Source: Paracoccaceae bacterium (GTDB lineage: Bacteria; Pseudomonadota; Alphaproteobacteria; Rhodobacterales; Rhodobacteraceae). From it: a DNA stretch of 64,000 bases. Location of the stretch: NCBI GenBank assembly GCA_028284605.1, contig JANQRL010000018.1, forward strand, positions 1 through 64,000, in the 5' to 3' direction. Both the position numbers and the translations under genes were made by a program. Below, piece after piece: positions 18,521-26,775 of this stretch; positions within the stretch are counted from its first letter, which is position 1, and each line of letters starts with the position of its first letter. The notes under the pieces were generated by a model. It was not told the origin of the DNA. It saw nothing but the letters and a program-made list of their open reading frames with translations, and did no database searches.

Positions 18521-19210
18521 ATGTCCGACCGCGACGCCTATATCGCCCTGGTCACCAGCCTGCCGCGCCCGGAGCGGCTGTTCTTCGCCAAGCAGCCGCC
18601 GCTTTCGCGGCTGCGGCTGGACCGGCGGCTCTCGGATCTCACGCCGGACGACCGAGAGACCCTGCGGCGCATCGAGCATCTGCTGAGCTGGAGCAGCTAC
18701 GGCATGGAGGACGATGCGGCGGTCTCGGCCGCCCGCGTCGAAGCCGCGCTCGACGGGCTCGAAAGCACGACGCTCCGCGCCATCATCGAAGAGCGCGTGG
18801 ACCTGCGCACGGTGGTCGCCGCGCTGCGGATGCGGGCCAAGGGCGAGGGACCGCCGCCGGGCAAGTGGAGCGCGAGCCGCCTCACCCGGCACCTGGCCGA
18901 GAACTGGAACGATCCGGTCTTCCGGCTCGACCGGCGCCTGCCCTGGCTGCCCCAGGCCGCGAAGCTCCTAGAAGACCGCGACCCGCTCGGGCTCGAGCGC
19001 CACATGCTCGACGTCACCTTCCGGCAGCTCCAGCGCCACGGCGCGCGCCATTTCTTCGATTTCGAGGCGGTAGTGATCTACGTGCTGAAATGGAACATCT
19101 TCGAGCGCTGGTCCCGGAGCGACGCCCGCGCCGCCGCGCGGCGGTTCGAGGCGCTGGCCGACGAGGCGCTCGCCAGCTTCGACGAGGAAGACCTGCGGGG
19201 GGCTGCCTAA
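18521..19210 (+). CDS. DUF2764 protein, V-type ATPase C-like subunit
   Basis: A 229-residue soluble helical protein of the type (DUF2764) found between subunits E and A in chlamydial and Bacteroidetes V-ATPase operons, and generally taken as a divergent counterpart of subunit C/d that couples the head to the membrane ring. Recognisable parts are YIALVTSLPRPERLFFAKQ near the start and VLKWNIFERWSRSDARAA near the end. It starts two bases after subunit E and overlaps subunit A by one base. The coupling role is inferred from synteny. Confidence 0.83.
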   Translation: MSDRDAYIALVTSLPRPERLFFAKQPPLSRLRLDRRLSDLTPDDRETLRRIEHLLSWSSYGMEDDAAVSAARVEAALDGLESTTLRAIIEERVDLRTVVAALRMRAKGEGPPPGKWSASRLTRHLAENWNDPVFRLDRRLPWLPQAAKLLEDRDPLGLERHMLDVTFRQLQRHGARHFFDFEAVVIYVLKWNIFERWSRSDARAAARRFEALADEALASFDEEDLRGAA

Positions 19211-21063
19211 TGGCCGAGGTGACAGCACCCGCCGAGACCGTGACCGCCCGGATCGTCGCCGTGCAGGACGATCTGGTGCAGATCGAAGCGCAGCCCGGCC
19301 CGGACGGCACCCCGGCCACGCTGGTCAAGAACGAGGTGGTCTATATCCTGCCCAGCCTCCTCGGCGACGGCGGACGACAGGAGCGGCTGAAGGCCGAGGT
19401 TCTGCGCGTGCGCGGCACCACCGCCGACGCCCAGGTCTATGAGAGCACACAAGGCGTGGCCGTCGGCGATCCGGTGGAACAGACCGGACAGCTTCTCTCC
19501 GTCGAACTGGGGCCCGGGCTCCTCGGGCAGGTCTATGACGGGCTGCAGGCGCCGCTCGCCAATGTCGCCGCGGAGTTCGGTATCTTCCTGCCGCGCGGGG
19601 CGCAGGTGGCCCCGCTCGATCCGAAGAAGAAGTGGAGCTTCACCCCCTCGGTCAAGCTCGGCGACATGGTGGCCGCCGGCGATGTGGTGGGCACGGTGCC
19701 GGAGGGGCGGTTCGCGCACAAGATCATGGTGCCGTTCAACTGGACCGGCCGCTACCGGATCGCGTGGATTCAGAAAGGCTCCGCCCGGCTCCACGACGCC
19801 ATCGCCCGGCTCGATGACGGGTCCGGCCATGAGCGGGAGATTTCGCTGGCGCAGAAATGGCCCGTCCGCCGCGCCCTGCCCGCTTCCCTGCTCCGGAAAG
19901 CCTCCTCCCGGCGCCTCTTCCCAAGCGAGCCGGTGCTGACCTCGCAACGGCTGATCGACACCTTCTTTCCCATCGCGCGGGGCGGAACGGCCTGCATTCC
20001 GGGCCCGTTCGGCGCGGGCAAGACGGTGCTTCAGAACCTGATCGCGCGGAACGCGCAGGTGGATATTGTCATCGTCGTGGCCTGCGGCGAGCGCGCGGGC
20101 GAGGTCGTGGAGACGATCCACGAGTTTCCCGAGATGACCGACCCGACCTCCGGCGGCAGCCTGATGGATCGCACGATCATCATCTGCAACACCTCGTCCA
20201 TGCCGGTGGCGGCCCGCGAAGCCTCGATCTTCACCGGTATCACGCTCGGCGAATACTACCGGCAGATGGGGCTCGATGTGCTGCTCATCGCCGACAGCAC
20301 GTCCCGCTGGGCCCAGGCGATGCGCGAAACCTCCGGAAGGCTGGAGGAAATCCCCGGCGAGGAGGGCTTCCCGGCCTATCTGCAAAGCTCGATCAAGGGG
20401 CTCTATGAGCGCGCCGGGGTCATCCGGGGCAATGACGGCGAGACCGGCAGCCTCACGATGATCGGCACCGTCTCCCCCGCCGGTGGCAATTTCGACGAGC
20501 CGGTGACCCAGGCGACGCTGTCGACGGTCAAATGCTTCCTCGGCCTGTCATCGGAGCGCGCCTATAAACGCTTCTACCCCGCCGTGGATCCCCTGATGTC
20601 CTGGTCGCGCTACGCCAAACAGATGGCAGGCTGGTACGACGAGCACATGGAGCCCGGCTGGGTCACCCGGGTGGCCGAGATGCAAGAGCTTCTGGAGGAC
20701 GGGGCGCAGGTCGAGCAGATGATGCAGGTAACCGGCGAGGAAGGCGTCACGATGGAGGATTTCGTGACCCACCAGAAGGCGCTCTTCCTCGACATGGTGT
20801 ATCTCCAGCAGGACGCCTTCGATCCGGTGGATGCCAGCGTCGCGATCGAGCGGCAACGGCTCACCTTTGCCCGGGTCTACGACATCGCGACCCGCAGGTT
20901 CGAGTTCCCGGACAAGGCGGCGGCGCGGACGTTCTTCACCGAGCTGACGGGACTTTTCAAGAACTACAATTACACGGCGACGAAGACGCCGGATCATGAA
21001 CAGCTGCTTGAGAAGATCGACGCGATGCGCGGGTCGGCTGGCATCGGGGCGCAGGCGCGATAG
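19210..21063 (+). CDS. ntpA: V-type ATP synthase/ATPase subunit A (catalytic)
   Basis: A 617-residue catalytic subunit with the V-type non-homologous insert. Walker A is GPFGAGKT at residues 265-272; the catalytic Glu follows in ACGERAGEVVE; other blocks are MPVAAREASIFTGITLGEYY and LLIADSTSRWAQAMRE. It is the last gene of the operon, so the two head subunits A and B sit at opposite ends, unlike the usual adjacent A-B arrangement. The missing small central-stalk subunit (F/G) is also absent from chlamydial-type operons. Confidence 0.95.
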   Translation: MAEVTAPAETVTARIVAVQDDLVQIEAQPGPDGTPATLVKNEVVYILPSLLGDGGRQERLKAEVLRVRGTTADAQVYESTQGVAVGDPVEQTGQLLSVELGPGLLGQVYDGLQAPLANVAAEFGIFLPRGAQVAPLDPKKKWSFTPSVKLGDMVAAGDVVGTVPEGRFAHKIMVPFNWTGRYRIAWIQKGSARLHDAIARLDDGSGHEREISLAQKWPVRRALPASLLRKASSRRLFPSEPVLTSQRLIDTFFPIARGGTACIPGPFGAGKTVLQNLIARNAQVDIVIVVACGERAGEVVETIHEFPEMTDPTSGGSLMDRTIIICNTSSMPVAAREASIFTGITLGEYYRQMGLDVLLIADSTSRWAQAMRETSGRLEEIPGEEGFPAYLQSSIKGLYERAGVIRGNDGETGSLTMIGTVSPAGGNFDEPVTQATLSTVKCFLGLSSERAYKRFYPAVDPLMSWSRYAKQMAGWYDEHMEPGWVTRVAEMQELLEDGAQVEQMMQVTGEEGVTMEDFVTHQKALFLDMVYLQQDAFDPVDASVAIERQRLTFARVYDIATRRFEFPDKAAARTFFTELTGLFKNYNYTATKTPDHEQLLEKIDAMRGSAGIGAQAR

Positions 21064-21664
21064 CCAATAGGAGACGAGCGGCACGATTGTGATGGCCGAG
21101 AGGATGACCTTTGGGCATCCGTCATATCGGGTCGCCGCGGGCCTCCAATCCTCGAGCCGGTGCGCTCAGCGCCTTCGGCCCGTCCGTGTCGGGGCAGCCG
21201 TGCTGTCCCTTGTCCAGCGCAGAGACCGCGCCCTTCACAGACGCGCCGGCCGTGCTTGCGCATTGCATTCCGGAGGGATCTCAGCGCGGCTTACCGGTCC
21301 CGCATCTTGGTGACGACGCTCTCGAGCCCCTTGCCGTCGTGGTACGCCGCCCGCGGGCAGCAGTGCGTCTCACCGTTGATTTTCACGAGCATCACGTCCG
21401 GGTGCCGCCAGCGGCTGGAGCGCATATCCTGGATCGGGCGTTTGCGGATCTCGGCAGAGGCCATGGTGTGTCGCCCCCAAACGGCAAATGGACCCGAAGG
21501 GTCTGCCGAACCCGGGCCAGATAATCGCCCGGGACGATCCCGACTGGCCGCTTGACCGGATGTACAGATACCCGGGCCTGAGAGACGCAGCGGCAAGACT
21601 GGCGCTGTCGGGCTAACGCGAACCCCTCTCCGCCCGAGCCGAACCGCTCCGATAGTCCCTTGTC
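21064..21664. other. Gene-poor junction between V-ATPase and acyl-CoA mutase modules
   Basis: Six hundred bases without a convincing gene. A short plus-strand frame at 21089-21313 starts with MMAERMTFGHPSYR shortly after a GGAGA element but loses protein-like character within 20 codons; it may be the cut 5' end of a lost gene. An IS6-like relic occupies 21294-21461. The rest shows no recognisable signal. Confidence 0.5.
21294..21461 (-). mobile_element. IS6-like element relic (central transposase fragment)
   Basis: The minus strand reads ASAEIRKRPIQDMRSSRWR, then VMLVKINGETH and KGLESVVTKMRDR, colinear with residues about 64-118 of the intact transposase at 55.7-56.4 kb. The flanking frames are unrelated, so only an internal piece of about 170 bases survives. 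It marks the boundary between two gene modules. Confidence 0.75.
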
Positions 21665-22600
21665 CTAGGTGCCACTCTCTTTGCGCATCGTACCAAGGAC
21701 CTGCTGGACGATATCGTTGAGGTCTGCTCCGCCGCCCTCGGTAACCGCCTCCTCGGGCAGGCCAGCAAAGATTCGCGCGGCAAGCGCCTGGGCGGCGATG
21801 GAGGCGACATGGGCGCGGCGCTTTTCCGACCGGCGTCCCTTGGTTTCAGCTCGCCGGTTTGAAATCGCCTCCCGAACCGCGTCGACCCCGTGGCCAAGGG
21901 TCGCGGACACTTTCAGGACCGGCACCTCGCCACGACCGGCGGCGCGCAAGCTCAGCATGCCTTCGAGCTGTTTCGCGGTCTGATCGGCATCGGCCCGGTC
22001 GGCCTTGTTGACCACGAGCACATCGGCGATCTCGAGAATGCCCGCCTTGATCGCCTGAAGCTCGTCCCCCAATCCGGGGGCGCAGACCACCACGCTGAGA
22101 TCGGCCACGCGCGCGATCTCGGTTTCCGACTGGCCGGCTCCGACCGTTTCGATCAGGATAACCGGCCAGCCTGCCGCATCCATGACGTCGGCCATGTCAT
22201 GGGCGGCTGTCGATAATCCGCCCAGATGCCCCCGGGCGGAGACAGAGCGGATGAAGACACCGTCATCGAGGCTGTGCGCGCCCATGCGGGTCCGGTCGCC
22301 GAGGACGGCGCCGCCGCTGACCGGGCTGACCGGATCGACGGCCAGCACGGCGACGCGCTGACCCTCCGCGCGAAATGCATGGATAAGAGCATCGACAAGC
22401 GTGGATTTTCCGGCCCCCGGCGGCCCGGTGAAGCCGATGATATAGGCGGACCCGACCCCAGGACGCAGGGCGGACAAGAGCGCCCTGCCATCGTCCGACC
22501 CGGTTTCCACGAAGGTCAGAGCGCGTCCGAGGGCGCGCGGATCGCCGGCGGCGACCGCCTCGGCCAGACGCGAGAGGCGCGCGGGCGCGGCGCTGTCCAT
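21665..22600 (-). CDS. meaB: MeaB/ArgK-type GTPase, acyl-CoA mutase chaperone
   Basis: A 311-residue G3E-family GTPase. Walker A is GPPGAGKS at residues 59-66, followed by DPVSPVSGGAVLGDRTRM (the MeaB switch region), IETVGAGQSE and the NKAD specificity motif. MeaB proteins gate loading of adenosylcobalamin onto an acyl-CoA mutase and protect it from inactivation. It directly follows the mutase gene without a gap and is the last gene of the tetR-initiated operon. The C-terminal dimerisation helix is present. Confidence 0.92.
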   Translation of the reverse strand: MDSAAPARLSRLAEAVAAGDPRALGRALTFVETGSDDGRALLSALRPGVGSAYIIGFTGPPGAGKSTLVDALIHAFRAEGQRVAVLAVDPVSPVSGGAVLGDRTRMGAHSLDDGVFIRSVSARGHLGGLSTAAHDMADVMDAAGWPVILIETVGAGQSETEIARVADLSVVVCAPGLGDELQAIKAGILEIADVLVVNKADRADADQTAKQLEGMLSLRAAGRGEVPVLKVSATLGHGVDAVREAISNRRAETKGRRSEKRRAHVASIAAQALAARIFAGLPEEAVTEGGGADLNDIVQQVLGTMRKESGT

Positions 22601-24274
22601 TCAGGCCACCATCTGCGGATGACCGAAGCCCAGCTCGCGGCGCAGGCAGGCGATGATCTCGCCATGGGTCGCCCCGGCATCGGCCGCCTCGACCACGCGC
22701 TCATAGACGTTCTGCGAGCCGTTGGCGGCGCGGGCGAGATCGTCGATCACCGCGCGGATGCGCGCCTGATCCCGACCGGCCTTGAAGGCGCGGAAGGCGG
22801 CGACCTGCGCCTCCATGGCAGCGCGGTCCGGGCGGTAGGTCGGCACCTCCCGCTCTTCGACTTCGGACTGGTAGCAGTTGACGCCGACGATCTTCTCGGC
22901 GCCGCTTTCAATGCGGTTCTGGTACTCCAGCGCGGACCTGCCCAGCATGCGCTGAACGATGCCCTGATCGGCCGCCGCGTACATGCCGCCCGCATCCTCG
23001 ATGATCTGCATGACGTCGAGGATCTTCTCCTCCATCTCATTGGTGAGCGTCTCGACATAGTAGGAGCCGGCAAGAGGATCGATCACGTCGCACAGATGCG
23101 CCTCTTCCCGCAGGATGTTCTGTGTCGCCACGGCGATGCGGGCGCTTTCCTCGGTCGGGCAGGCCAGCGCCTCGTCGAACCCGTCCGTGTGCATCGATTG
23201 CAGGCCGCCGAAGATGCCGGCGATGGCCTGCGCCGTGACCCGGGCGATATTGTTCAGCGGCTGCTGCTGGGTCAGGTCGACGCCCGAGGTCTGGCCGTGG
23301 AACTTGAAGCGCCAGGCGCGCGGGTCCTTTGCGCCGAGCCGATCCCGCGCGATCCGGGCCCAGATGCGCCGCCCGGCGCGGAATTTCGCGACCTCCTCGA
23401 AGAAACTGATCGAGATGTCGAAGAAATAGGTGAACCGGCGCAGCACATGATCGGGGTCCATGCCCGCGTCGATGCAATCCTCGGCATATTGGATTGCCGT
23501 GGAGAGCGTGAGGCCCATCGTTTCGGCGGGTGTGGCGCCGGCCTGCTGCATGTGCTGACCCACGACGGAGACCGGGTTCCAGTTCGGCACATGCGCCCGG
23601 CAGAATTTGACATGATCGACAAATACCCGTCGCGCGCCCGGCTGGCTGAGCCGGTAGAACATGTGGTTGGCGACATAGTGCGAGATGTAGTCGGACTGGT
23701 TCGCGGTGCCGGTGATCTTGTCGAAGGGGATGCCGCGGCGCTTGGCGACACCCAGAAGAAACGCGAAGAGCGTGAAGGGCGTCGGGTCGTTCATCGCCGT
23801 GGAAATCCTGTCGATCTCCACGCCCTTCAGCGCCGTGTCCATATGGTCGGTTGTGTTGATGACCGTCCCGCAGGTGCCCAGAAGCGCCACCGGGCTCTCG
23901 TCGCAATCGATGCCGCGAAAGCCCGAATTGCAGGGCAGAAGGCTGATCGCCGAGGCGCCCTGCTGGAGCAGCATCGTCACGCGCGCATTGTAATCCTCGG
24001 GCGTTCCCAGACCGATCAGCTGGCGCTGTGTCCAGGTCCGGCCGCGATGCATGGTCGAATAGATGCCGCGGGTGAACGGCGCCGCACCCGGCACGCCGAG
24101 ATCCTCGTCGTAGCGGGACTCGGACCAGTCGAGCGGGGTGTAGAGCGGGCGGATTTCGATGCCGGAGCGGTTGATCACGGTCCGATCCTGGCCGATTTCC
24201 TTCGCATATTGCGTCTGCCAGGATGCAACGGTCCGAGACAGGTCGTCCGTGGCGGCGGCGCGTTCGTCAGACAT
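22601..24274 (-). CDS. Acyl-CoA mutase large subunit, divergent substrate pocket
   Basis: A 557-residue TIM-barrel subunit of the adenosylcobalamin-dependent acyl-CoA mutases, the length of stand-alone large subunits (IcmA/HcmA type). Conserved blocks are [37 protein letters not shown] and [20 protein letters not shown]. Aligned by eye to methylmalonyl-CoA mutase, the pocket differs: Tyr89 is kept (Tyr72), the carboxylate-binding Arg207 is replaced by Asn203, Tyr243 becomes Gln240, and His244 is kept (His241). Loss of the Arg argues against methylmalonyl-CoA as substrate; the near-universal block GTIQNDILKE is here [10 protein letters not shown]. The ATG at 24274 overlaps the upstream stop (TGATG) and has AGGAGG. 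The true substrate is unknown. Confidence 0.88.
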   Translation of the reverse strand: MSDERAAATDDLSRTVASWQTQYAKEIGQDRTVINRSGIEIRPLYTPLDWSESRYDEDLGVPGAAPFTRGIYSTMHRGRTWTQRQLIGLGTPEDYNARVTMLLQQGASAISLLPCNSGFRGIDCDESPVALLGTCGTVINTTDHMDTALKGVEIDRISTAMNDPTPFTLFAFLLGVAKRRGIPFDKITGTANQSDYISHYVANHMFYRLSQPGARRVFVDHVKFCRAHVPNWNPVSVVGQHMQQAGATPAETMGLTLSTAIQYAEDCIDAGMDPDHVLRRFTYFFDISISFFEEVAKFRAGRRIWARIARDRLGAKDPRAWRFKFHGQTSGVDLTQQQPLNNIARVTAQAIAGIFGGLQSMHTDGFDEALACPTEESARIAVATQNILREEAHLCDVIDPLAGSYYVETLTNEMEEKILDVMQIIEDAGGMYAAADQGIVQRMLGRSALEYQNRIESGAEKIVGVNCYQSEVEEREVPTYRPDRAAMEAQVAAFRAFKAGRDQARIRAVIDDLARAANGSQNVYERVVEAADAGATHGEIIACLRRELGFGHPQMVA

Positions 24275-24717
24275 CACATGGCCTCCTCTTCAGTGTCGCG
24301 AACGGCCCGGGCCTCGGCGGCCAGCGCGCGGACGCTGGCGACGATCTCTTCGCTTGTGGCGCCAGGATTGAAGATCGCGCTTACCCCCGCCTGAAGCAGG
24401 TCGGGCCGCTCGTTCTGCGGGATGATCCCTCCGACGATCACCCGCACATGGGTCACATCCGCCGCACGCAACTCCGCAAGCAGATCGGGGATGATCAGGT
24501 GGTCGGTGGCCAGGGAACTGACGCCGATCACGTCCACATCCTCCTGAATGGCGAGGTTCACGACCGCCCGGATGTCCTGCCAGGGCGGCGTGTAGATCAC
24601 CTCCATCCCGGCATCGCGAAGATAGGCCGCCACCACTCGGCTGCCGCGGTCATGACCGTCAAAGCCGATCTTGGTCACCAGCACACGCTCGGGGTAGTTG
24701 GCGGGAGAGTATGTCAC
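24274..24717 (-). CDS. Cobalamin-binding small subunit of the acyl-CoA mutase
   Basis: A 147-residue B12-binding domain. It carries the DxHxxG motif (GFDGHDRGS, with the cobalt-ligating His at about residue 22), the SSLATDHL loop and GGIIPQ, as in HcmB, IcmB and the C-terminus of MutB. The start is a GTG at 24717 preceded by GGAGACC, overlapping the TetR stop; the longer open frame upstream is a shadow of tetR. It would form the holo-mutase with the next gene's product. Confidence 0.92.
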   Translation of the reverse strand: MTYSPANYPERVLVTKIGFDGHDRGSRVVAAYLRDAGMEVIYTPPWQDIRAVVNLAIQEDVDVIGVSSLATDHLIIPDLLAELRAADVTHVRVIVGGIIPQNERPDLLQAGVSAIFNPGATSEEIVASVRALAAEARAVRDTEEEAM

Positions 24718-25307
24718 GGTTGGTCTCCGTCTTGCGGGGCTGCCGCGCGATGGCCGACCATGCGCAGCAGTTCCCCGGCGATGGTTTCGGGGCTCTCGCC
24801 GCCCGGCCTGTGCCAGACCTGAACGTGATTGGCCGCGCCGATCAGCAGGAGGCGCAAGAGCTTGCGGTCCACATCGTCCGCCAGCGGCAGCGCGGTCAGC
24901 AGGTTGCGCAGGATCAGTTCGTATCTGTTTCGAAGGTCGGTCAGCTCCCTGGCGACCGCCGGCGCCGCATCCGGGAGAATGCGGATGATGACGCTGGCAT
25001 AGGCCGTCGGCTCGATGATCATCTCGATATGGGTCGCGAGCATGCGTTCGAGCCGCTCCCAAGGGTCGCTATGGGCCGCCACGGCCTCTTCCACCCGTTC
25101 GGTCAGCCGGCGAACGCCTTCCGCATAGACGGCCACGAGAAGCGCGTCCTTGTTCGCATAGTGGTAGTAGATCGACCCGGGGAGCATGCCGCATTTCCTG
25201 GCGATATCGCGCATGGTGGACGCCTGATAGCCGCGCGCCGAGAACAACTCCGCCGCGCTGTCCAGCAGGACGTCATTGCGATTGTTCGCGCGAATTGCCT
25301 GGTTCAC
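24714..25307 (-). CDS. TetR-family regulator of the acyl-CoA mutase operon
   Basis: A 197-residue regulator with an N-terminal TetR helix-turn-helix (SAAELFSARGYQASTMRDIA, then GSIYYHYANKDALL) and a ligand domain of the KstR2/FadR-like kind usual for acyl-CoA sensors. A GTG at 25307 with AGGGAGG five bases upstream is preferred over the TTG at 25325. It is the first gene of the operon, so it probably represses itself and the mutase genes in response to an acyl-CoA. A palindrome at 25324-25339 fits an operator. Confidence 0.88.
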   Translation of the reverse strand: MNQAIRANNRNDVLLDSAAELFSARGYQASTMRDIARKCGMLPGSIYYHYANKDALLVAVYAEGVRRLTERVEEAVAAHSDPWERLERMLATHIEMIIEPTAYASVIIRILPDAAPAVARELTDLRNRYELILRNLLTALPLADDVDRKLLRLLLIGAANHVQVWHRPGGESPETIAGELLRMVGHRAAAPQDGDQP

Positions 25308-25323
25308 GTCATCCTCCCTAACC

Positions 25324-25339
25324 AAACAATCGTTTGTTT
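25324..25339. promoter_or_regulatory. Candidate TetR operator
   Basis: AAACAATCGTTTGTTT is a palindrome with seven of eight base pairs matching, lying just upstream of the tetR ribosome-binding site. AT-rich CAAACG/TTTG operators of this kind are common for TetR repressors of acyl-CoA metabolism. The regulatory role is inferred from position and symmetry. Confidence 0.5.
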
Positions 25340-25364
25340 AACGTATGGTGATCCAATTGTCAAA

Positions 25365-25552
25365 GGCGGTGCCGTCGGACGAGTTCGAACCCGTCTCAAC
25401 GAGGACCGTGGCGCGGTCCCCTAACAGCATCACCGCGCGCTGGATGATCTCGGGGGTCGTCTCGAAGGAGTGGCAAGGGCGGGTTTGGTCATGACCTACA
25501 TCCGCCAACGCGCTGCCCCGCCGCAAGGCCAGTTCCTTTGGCAGGGTCTCCG
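25365..25552 (-). mobile_element. Internally deleted IS6-like element with both ends (MITE-like, 188 bp)
   Basis: The left edge (GGCGGTGCCGTCGGACGAG) matches the left end of the intact element at 55626, and the right edge (AGTTCCTTTGGCAGGGTCTC) resembles its right end at 56447. Between them only the transposase N-terminal region remains (minus strand, HSFETTPEIIQRAVML). The central and C-terminal parts are gone. It could be mobilised only in trans, if at all. Confidence 0.65.
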
Positions 25553-25623
25553 GATTTCTTCCCGATCTTCACGCCTTGACGGTTCGGATGAGCGAGAGTG
25601 CCGCCAGAGCGAGATCCTCTCAA

Positions 25624-26568
25624 TCAGTCCCGCGGGCGCCGATCTTGGACCGTTCTCAAGTATCCGCCGGAGTGTTTGCTCAATTCCGTCGCGAGGGCCG
25701 CGGTGGTCTTGCGTATGTCCGTGATCGGGAGTTCGTCCTCGTCGTCAACGCACCAGGCAAGGGAGATTCTCTGCCATATGGGCCGGTCTGCGATCTCATG
25801 GACCGCGAGGCGCCCCGCGGTCGCATCGCTTTGAACGAGGCCGAACGGAACGATGGCCGACACCTGACCTTCGGCAACCATCTTTCGCAGCATGAAGATC
25901 GATCCGACGACCTCCGCAGATGGCACGACCATATGCGCCGCCGCCGCCGCCGCGTGAACCGCGCGCCAGACGCTGTCGCCTTCGCGGTAGAAGGCGAGTT
26001 CGCGGGAAAGAACCTCCCGGATTTCGACCCGTCCGGAGCGGACTGCCCTCGACGGTGCAGTGACGTAGACGAGGCGTTCCTTGAGCACGTCGATCTTGCG
26101 CAGTTCGGGCACAGGCTCAAGTTCGCGGGCCAGGACGAAGTGCAACTCGCCTCCCCGCAACTGCGCGAGCTGACTTCGGCTCGATATCTCCGACAGCCTC
26201 AGGTCCAGCGACGGCGCTGCCCGAGCTGTCAGGTGCAGCACATCGAGCCCGAGGAGTCGGACCATGCTGGGCAGGATCCCCATCTCGACGACTTGCGGGA
26301 ACGGCTTGCTTCCGGAGACCTGACACTCGGTCTCCCGAACCAGGGCCAGGATCTCGCGGCTGCGGTTGTAGAGGGTGGCCCCTCGATCCGTGGGCCGCAC
26401 CCCGCGGGAATGACGGTGCAGGAGTTCGACACCGAGCCGATCCTCCATCGCCTTGACCTGAAGGCTGAGCGCGGTCGGCGCGAGGTGCAGGCCATGAGCC
26501 GCGCGGGTGATGTTCCCTGCCTCCACAATCCGTCTGAAATAGTGCAGTTGACGTAAGGTCAAGTGCAT
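25624..26568 (-). CDS. LysR-family regulator
   Basis: A 314-residue LysR regulator. The N-terminal helix-turn-helix reads LRQLHYFRRIVEAGNITRAA, then GLHLAPTALSLQVKAMEDRL; the rest is an effector-binding domain. It resembles the Nac/Cbl branch in the HTH but I would not assign an effector. I chose MHLTLRQ at 26568 over the frame start at 26580 because LysR proteins usually begin within a few residues of the first helix. It is divergent from the flavoprotein gene 207 bases away and is therefore its likely regulator. Confidence 0.88.
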   Translation of the reverse strand: MHLTLRQLHYFRRIVEAGNITRAAHGLHLAPTALSLQVKAMEDRLGVELLHRHSRGVRPTDRGATLYNRSREILALVRETECQVSGSKPFPQVVEMGILPSMVRLLGLDVLHLTARAAPSLDLRLSEISSRSQLAQLRGGELHFVLARELEPVPELRKIDVLKERLVYVTAPSRAVRSGRVEIREVLSRELAFYREGDSVWRAVHAAAAAAHMVVPSAEVVGSIFMLRKMVAEGQVSAIVPFGLVQSDATAGRLAVHEIADRPIWQRISLAWCVDDEDELPITDIRKTTAALATELSKHSGGYLRTVQDRRPRD

Positions 26569-26775
26569 GATCCGACACATCCTTTCCGGGGCCAGGGTGG
26601 CGGCGGATGGGGGTAGGCCGGCGAAACAGGAGCGGCCCGGTTCGGTCTACAGGATGAAGAAAATCATAAGGCACGCTGAATTTTTTGGCAATGGACGGCC
26701 GGATGCCCGGACTTTTATCGTTTTCGTTATGCCCGGCGCAGGGAGCCGCCGGAGCGAGCGAAGGGGGGACACGCC

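Noticed and set aside
13670-21063. F-type ATP synthase or flagellar export ATPase
   Set aside because: The A subunit has the V-type insert and GPFGAGKT P-loop, the B subunit lacks a P-loop, and subunits D, I, K, E and DUF2764 are V-type.
22226-24394. A 722-codon plus-strand frame opposite meaB and the mutase
   Set aside because: The minus strand encodes conserved proteins with exact motif matches; the plus frame has no motif.
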